A DNA stretch of 64,000 nt, from NCBI RefSeq assembly GCF_025527015.1, contig NZ_JAODIM010000042.1, forward strand, positions 603,688-667,687, in the 5' to 3' direction. Positions 60,196-64,000 of this stretch are shown piece after piece; position 1 is the first letter of the stretch; the number at the start of each line of letters is the position of its first letter. The translations under genes were made by a program, and so were the position numbers. This stretch comes from Winslowiella arboricola (GTDB lineage: Bacteria > Pseudomonadota > Gammaproteobacteria > Enterobacterales > Enterobacteriaceae). The notes under the pieces were generated by a model that saw only the letters and a list, made by a program, of their open reading frames with translations, did no database searches and was not told the origin of the DNA.

Positions 60196-61272
60196 TCATG
60201 CAGAGCGATACCACGCCATCAGTCTGATATAGCTGTTTACCACGCTGATTTCTCTCCCTTCGCCAAGCTGTTCAGTCTTTGCCGTCACGGTATGCTTATG
60301 CGCCGGGATTTTCATCGCATGTTTATGGGCGGCGGCGGCTGCCGTTCTGGCTTTCTTATTTCCGAACCAGACGTCATCAAGTGAGAACCTGGCCGCCGTG
60401 CCGCCAGTGCCCCACTGGTCATACTCGTGATCGTGCGCGCCGCCATCCTCCGTATTCAGGGTGCCGAAATCATGGCTGGACGTCTCACCCGTCACGTTAA
60501 TCTGTTCGGCGGGCAGGTTATTTCTGGCAAGCCGGATGCTGTCGCTGCCGCCGGTTGCCATCACATCTGAGCCGTCCTGTTTGCCGAGCCGGATGGTTTT
60601 ATCTTCGCCGAGATACTTCCATTCCGACCACGGCCAGCGCGCGTTAGGGTCGACATTATCCTTAAACAGCCGCACCTCGCCGACCGGGTTATCATCCTCC
60701 CAGGCGTCGCGCAGCGCACCCTTAACCGCGTCGGCAATGGCGCTTTTCATCGCGTCATCAAGGTTACCGGCAATCTCGTCGGTGTAGTCCTGCGCCTCGC
60801 TCTTAATGCGGTTTACTTCATCAATGGTCGCCAGTACCACCGCCGGATTATCAATAAACTGCACGTCTGCCGTGCTGCTGACCCCCAGCCAGATGCGGAT
60901 CGCCTGATGGCGACCGGCACCCTGCGCCAGCTGCGGTTTGTAGGATTCCGGCATATTGGCGACGGCCAGACACACGTTATCCTCACTGAACAGCGCCACC
61001 TCGCGCAGCCAGAAGCCGCCGACCTGCGGCGGCATAATCAGCTCCGCCTCGATAATGCTGGCGCCCTGGTCTGCCACCGACAGGCGATTGAGCGGCGCGC
61101 GGTAACGCTCGTTAATCAGCCCGGTCTGCTGCGGGTCGGGCACCGGCAGCACACCGTTTGCATCGCCAACCGCCATCTGTGAAAACCCCACCGGCACGCC
61201 GGACAGGGCCGCCGCCGTCAGCCGGGCGGCGCCTGCGGCGGTCAGCACCGCGCTGAATTTTTTAGCTGTCAC
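60196..61272 (-). CDS. tail fibre/collar protein (P2 gpH-type N-terminus)
   Basis: 358 residues from the GTG at 61272, which has GGAGG 7 nt upstream; an in-frame ATG at 61299 lacks a ribosome site. The N-terminal part (TAKKFSAVLTAAGAARLTAA to LWLGVSST) is the DUF3751-type fibre domain that joins the baseplate. The C-terminal part has DGGAHDHEYDQWG and AHKHAMKIPAHKHTVTAK, with HxH motifs of the type that bind metal in fibre tips, and ends SYIRLMAWYR, a tail-collar signature. It is much shorter than P2 gpH (669), and no Tfa/G assembly chaperone is adjacent. Confidence 0.88.
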   Translation of the reverse strand: MTAKKFSAVLTAAGAARLTAAALSGVPVGFSQMAVGDANGVLPVPDPQQTGLINERYRAPLNRLSVADQGASIIEAELIMPPQVGGFWLREVALFSEDNVCLAVANMPESYKPQLAQGAGRHQAIRIWLGVSSTADVQFIDNPAVVLATIDEVNRIKSEAQDYTDEIAGNLDDAMKSAIADAVKGALRDAWEDDNPVGEVRLFKDNVDPNARWPWSEWKYLGEDKTIRLGKQDGSDVMATGGSDSIRLARNNLPAEQINVTGETSSHDFGTLNTEDGGAHDHEYDQWGTGGTAARFSLDDVWFGNKKARTAAAAAHKHAMKIPAHKHTVTAKTEQLGEGREISVVNSYIRLMAWYRSA

Positions 61273-61304
61273 TGTTTCACCTCCGTTCCGGCCTGTCATC
61301 AGGG

Positions 61305-62090
61305 TTAAACGCTGATACCGCGCTCAAGGGCTTCAACCCGCACGCTTTCGTACACGGCGGCAACCTGCCGCGCGACCAGCGCCACGTCATCAAAGAATCC
61401 GACTTCGCTTACCACGCCGGAAGAGGTCAGGCCGGTAAATGACACCGTGGAGTTGATGCCGACCTGGAACGGGCGGCTCAGGTCGCGCTTCGCAATATCG
61501 GTGGCAGCGGAGACGATATCTTCCGTCAGCGTGCCGCCCTTGCCGGTATAAAGCCGGTACTGGTAATTCGTGGCGTCAAACACCGCCATTCGGAAGACAA
61601 AATCGCCCCGCGCCGGTCGCGCCATATCCGGGTCAGCAGTGCTTGGCAGCGTGCCCTGTGCCCCGGCGTCGTTGGTGTAACGAAGCGCGCCATACTCCTC
61701 CGGCGAAGCCGCGCGCGGCGTGCGTTCGGTGATGGCTTCGCCCGCCGGGCCGGGTGTGGCATACGCAGAAAAGTTATGCAGCGGGTAAAACTCGGTGGCA
61801 CCGCTGACAATCATGCGAAACACGCTGTAAAACGAGTGCGTCGCCGCCGGCAGCTTGTCGAGGTTAATCCCGGCCAGCCGGTTGACCTGCACGCCGTCCG
61901 GCAGCCAGATAACGCCGGTGCCGCTGGTTTCGCCGGTCATGCCGCTGGCGGAAACGTCCGCGATGCTGGCTGGCGAGTCGCGAAAAATCATGCGCCCGTT
62001 AAAGGCGGGCAGGCTGTCAGGCCGGATAAAAATCGTCACCGCGTCAGGATTGGTAATGCGTGCTTTGGTTGCGCCGAGAATAAGAGCCAT
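61305..62090 (-). CDS. tail-associated protein of unknown function, possible receptor-binding beta-sandwich
   Basis: 261 residues from the ATG at 62090, which overlaps the lyase stop codon (TAATG), so translation is coupled. The pattern of alternating hydrophobics and segments such as THSFYSVFRMIV, GDFVFRMAVFDATNYQYRLY and SEVGFFDDVAL resembles LamG/concanavalin-type carbohydrate-binding domains, but I cannot name a family. Encoded between the lyase and the fibre genes, it is probably a structural or carbohydrate-binding part of the same appendage. Confidence 0.7.
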   Translation of the reverse strand: MALILGATKARITNPDAVTIFIRPDSLPAFNGRMIFRDSPASIADVSASGMTGETSGTGVIWLPDGVQVNRLAGINLDKLPAATHSFYSVFRMIVSGATEFYPLHNFSAYATPGPAGEAITERTPRAASPEEYGALRYTNDAGAQGTLPSTADPDMARPARGDFVFRMAVFDATNYQYRLYTGKGGTLTEDIVSAATDIAKRDLSRPFQVGINSTVSFTGLTSSGVVSEVGFFDDVALVARQVAAVYESVRVEALERGISV

Positions 62091-63640
62091 TATTTCACCC
62101 ACAGTGTTGACAGTTTATTGCAGTCGCCGCCCATCCACGTATCCACGTAATGGTCGGCAGTTTCCGGCATTCTTCCGGCCACGACGTCAGGGAAGCGCCG
62201 CACGTAAAACGGCATGCCGCCCCAGCCGTGACCCATTTCTGAAATGTCCTGAGTACCCGCGCCGCTGAGGGTTCTGAACCATGCCGGGTCGGTAATGCCA
62301 TGAATCACCGTTTCGGCCAGCAGGTGAATTTTTCCACCGTCCAGCGCATACCAGTCTTCACCGTGCAGCTTTGCAATCTCACACATCATCACCAGCGGGC
62401 CGAAGGTGAAATGGTGATAGTGCAGCGCCTTGCTGCCGCGCAGCAGCTCAACGTTAATCGTGCCGTTGTCGTTGATATGGCCGAGGTCGGTCAGGAACTG
62501 CGCGGCGGCCTTGTCGTAAAACGCCTGCCTGCCGGTGGCGTTCCACAGCGACAGCAGCGCGCAGGCCGCCCACGTTTTATGATTGTTGTTGCCGTACAGC
62601 TCCATGCGTTCAGATACCGCATCGCCCAGCAGATTCAGCCAGCGCAGCAGCGCCGGACGCCAGCCAAGCGGCGTCACCTTATCCAGCTTCCAGTACGTCA
62701 GCCCGATATTGACCGCGCGCCAGTGGCGGTCGTAATCCGCAATACCGACGGCTGCGTTAGAGCCGGTCAGGGCATTAAAGCGCGCCCAGCGCAGCATCCA
62801 GTCGGCAGCAGCCCGGCCACGCGCATAGTCGCCGTCGAACAGGAACGCACCAGACCATGCTGCAATCTGGTCGTTAAAGTCGTTGACCGGCTTCAGCGTC
62901 TTCTCACGGATAGCCAGGTTAACCGGGTCAAACGCATTACCGGTCGAGCCATACGGCCCGACGGTGGTCAGGTTGCGCACCGCGACCGGCGGTAACGGGT
63001 TTTCCAGCCACAGCGGATCCACCCAGCCGTCGTCGTAGAACTTCAGCCAGGGCGTGGCTTCCGGGGTGTCATCGGCCAGCGCCCATAACAGCCCGGCCTC
63101 GGCGGCAACGCGTTCATTTCCCATGCGTACGCCACCGGCATAAACCGCGCCGTTCTCCGCCATAAACAGAGTTGACCTGCCGTTTTCATCCGCCAGCCCG
63201 CCAATGATGGTTTCACCCCGCGCGGTTTTCTGCGCATCGCCTTCCGTTACGTTGCTTCTGACGTCCGTCACGTTCTGCGAAATCTGCTGAATGGCCGCCA
63301 TCCCGGCGGGGTTCGCTATCGGCTTTGCCGCGCCGCCGTCATTCAGATACAGCGTGAATGAGGTGATGCTGTCCACCCCCTGCGCCACCTGAAACACCTG
63401 CCCGGCAGCGGTTGCCGCCAGCCCGGCAATCGTGCCGTCCGGGTCGTCACTGGTTTTAAAAAAGGTGCGCGCGCGGATATATTCGACCGACTCCAGCATG
63501 GTTTTCAGCCACTGCGTGCGGTTGCCAAGCTGCTGCGCCTGCAGGTTGGCAATGCCGGTGCGGCCGCCCCCGATTTTGTCCGTCCGGGCCACCTGATAAA
63601 CCTCGTGTTCCCACTGGGTCAGCTCGTTAATTTTTCCCAT
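62090..63640 (-). CDS. tail protein with fibre-type anchor and PL5-type alginate/uronate lyase domain
   Basis: 516 residues. The N-terminus (1-50: INELTQWEHEVYQVARTDK, then LGNRTQWLKTM) is the anchor found in many P2-like tail fibres. Residues about 190-516 form an (alpha/alpha) toroid-like domain resembling family PL5 alginate lyase AlgL: NNNHKTWAACALLS at 351-364 (catalytic Asn and His) and ELLRGSKALHYHHF at 398-411 (Arg, Tyr). Such enzymes cleave uronate polymers by beta-elimination. As part of the tail it would strip capsule or exopolysaccharide from the target cell. It overlaps gpI by 14 nt and takes the place of the main fibre gene H. Confidence 0.85.
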   Translation of the reverse strand: MGKINELTQWEHEVYQVARTDKIGGGRTGIANLQAQQLGNRTQWLKTMLESVEYIRARTFFKTSDDPDGTIAGLAATAAGQVFQVAQGVDSITSFTLYLNDGGAAKPIANPAGMAAIQQISQNVTDVRSNVTEGDAQKTARGETIIGGLADENGRSTLFMAENGAVYAGGVRMGNERVAAEAGLLWALADDTPEATPWLKFYDDGWVDPLWLENPLPPVAVRNLTTVGPYGSTGNAFDPVNLAIREKTLKPVNDFNDQIAAWSGAFLFDGDYARGRAAADWMLRWARFNALTGSNAAVGIADYDRHWRAVNIGLTYWKLDKVTPLGWRPALLRWLNLLGDAVSERMELYGNNNHKTWAACALLSLWNATGRQAFYDKAAAQFLTDLGHINDNGTINVELLRGSKALHYHHFTFGPLVMMCEIAKLHGEDWYALDGGKIHLLAETVIHGITDPAWFRTLSGAGTQDISEMGHGWGGMPFYVRRFPDVVAGRMPETADHYVDTWMGGDCNKLSTLWVK

Positions 63641-64000
63641 CTCTTTCCCCGGAATAGTGATAGTTGTTGTCGTAGTGGGTCGAACCGTCGTACCGGTTGC
63701 TGCCGTCAGGCTGATAGCCCTGCGGATAGACAGTGATAATGCTGCCGTCGCACAGCGAAGCAGCGTGATAAACCGCCCCCGTCATGCCAGCAGATAGCGT
63801 CAGCTGCGCGATATGACGGCTGGCCGGTCTGGCGTCGCCAATCAGCCGCTCAAGCTCGCTGACCATTTCCTCCGTAATGCCGACGTCCATCAGGTCGATG
63901 GTCAGGCGGAACGTTCCGGCGGGGTCGGCAACCTGCCACCACTCCGCCAGCGTCATGGTGTAGCCCATGTTTTCAGTCACGCGGCGGATGGCGGCAACGG
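63627..64000 (-). CDS. baseplate protein I, C-terminal part
   Basis: The frame is open at the right window edge, so the N-terminus is missing. About 124 residues are visible, with TLAEWWQVADPAGTFRLTID, the gpI signature, and DARPASRHIAQLTL. The repeat-like end YDGSTHYDNNYHYSGERDG is common in gpI of enterobacterial P2-like elements. In P2 gpI is a tail/baseplate protein encoded between J and H, which fits the order here. Confidence 0.9.
   Translation of the reverse strand, partial: VAAIRRVTENMGYTMTLAEWWQVADPAGTFRLTIDLMDVGITEEMVSELERLIGDARPASRHIAQLTLSAGMTGAVYHAASLCDGSIITVYPQGYQPDGSNRYDGSTHYDNNYHYSGERDGKN

Larger units (their letters stand above)
51153..64000. mobile_element. P2-type contractile tail element (prophage or tailocin), left part
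   Basis: All recognisable genes from 51211 to the right edge belong to a P2-like tail module: int, ogr, D, U, T, E/E', FII, FI, fibre genes and I. They are read on the minus strand in the P2 order J-I-H..FI-FII-E-T-U-D-ogr. No capsid, terminase, portal, lysis, repressor or replication gene is within the 12.8 kb seen. Whether these lie to the right is not known. Confidence 0.9.

Overview
The window is chromosomal DNA of a gamma-proteobacterium of the Enterobacterales, most likely family Erwiniaceae (Erwinia/Pantoea/Mixta type). The backbone follows the Escherichia coli order almost gene by gene: chemotaxis and flhBA, then argS, yecM, cutC, cmoBA, yecNED, aspS, nudB, yebC, ruvCAB, znuBC/znuA, mepM, lpxM, pykA, hexR, zwf, eda, purT, yebG, yebE, ptrB, exoX, yobB-like, holE, yobA, yebZY and the small RNA gene sdsR. 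The Erwiniaceae assignment is an inference. It rests on the desferrioxamine genes (dfoJACS layout) and on protein similarities recalled from memory; no 16S gene is present.

Region 1 (1-9431) is motility: the end of one chemoreceptor with the NWETF docking tail, a second receptor without it, cheR-cheB-cheY-cheZ, and the export-gate genes flhB-flhA. No flhE follows flhA. Region 2 (9432-30260) is translation and tRNA modification (argS, cmoAB, aspS), recombinational repair with a LexA operator before ruvA, zinc uptake with a Zur operator, and envelope maturation (mepM, lpxM). A likely micL small RNA is encoded by the end of cutC. A family of GC-rich palindromic repeats (GGGCGGCG..CGCCGCCC) marks several gene ends.

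Region 3 (30388-36940) is a siderophore operon, dfoJ-dfoA-dfoC plus a probable exporter (dfoS), sitting between lpxM and pykA, which are neighbours in E. coli. It has a candidate Fur box and a strong CRP-like site upstream. Region 4 (37394-50857) is central carbon metabolism (pykA, hexR, zwf, eda; no edd between zwf and eda), purT, the SOS gene yebG, proteases and nucleases, and a copper-resistance-like yobA-yebZ-yebY set.

Region 5 (51153 to the right edge) is a P2-type contractile-tail element integrated directly at the 3' end of sdsR. Its genes int, ogr, D, U, T, E/E', FII, FI, fibre genes and I all lie on the minus strand, and int and ogr are in tandem, unlike P2 where they converge on attP. 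No repressor, replication or capsid gene is seen, so it could be a rearranged prophage or an R-type tailocin; the right end is outside the window. Two parts stand out. One is a tail protein with a fibre-type anchor fused to a PL5-type alginate/uronate lyase domain. The other is an AT-rich two-gene cargo island between the fibre genes and the sheath gene, the position of the fun(Z) gene in P2.
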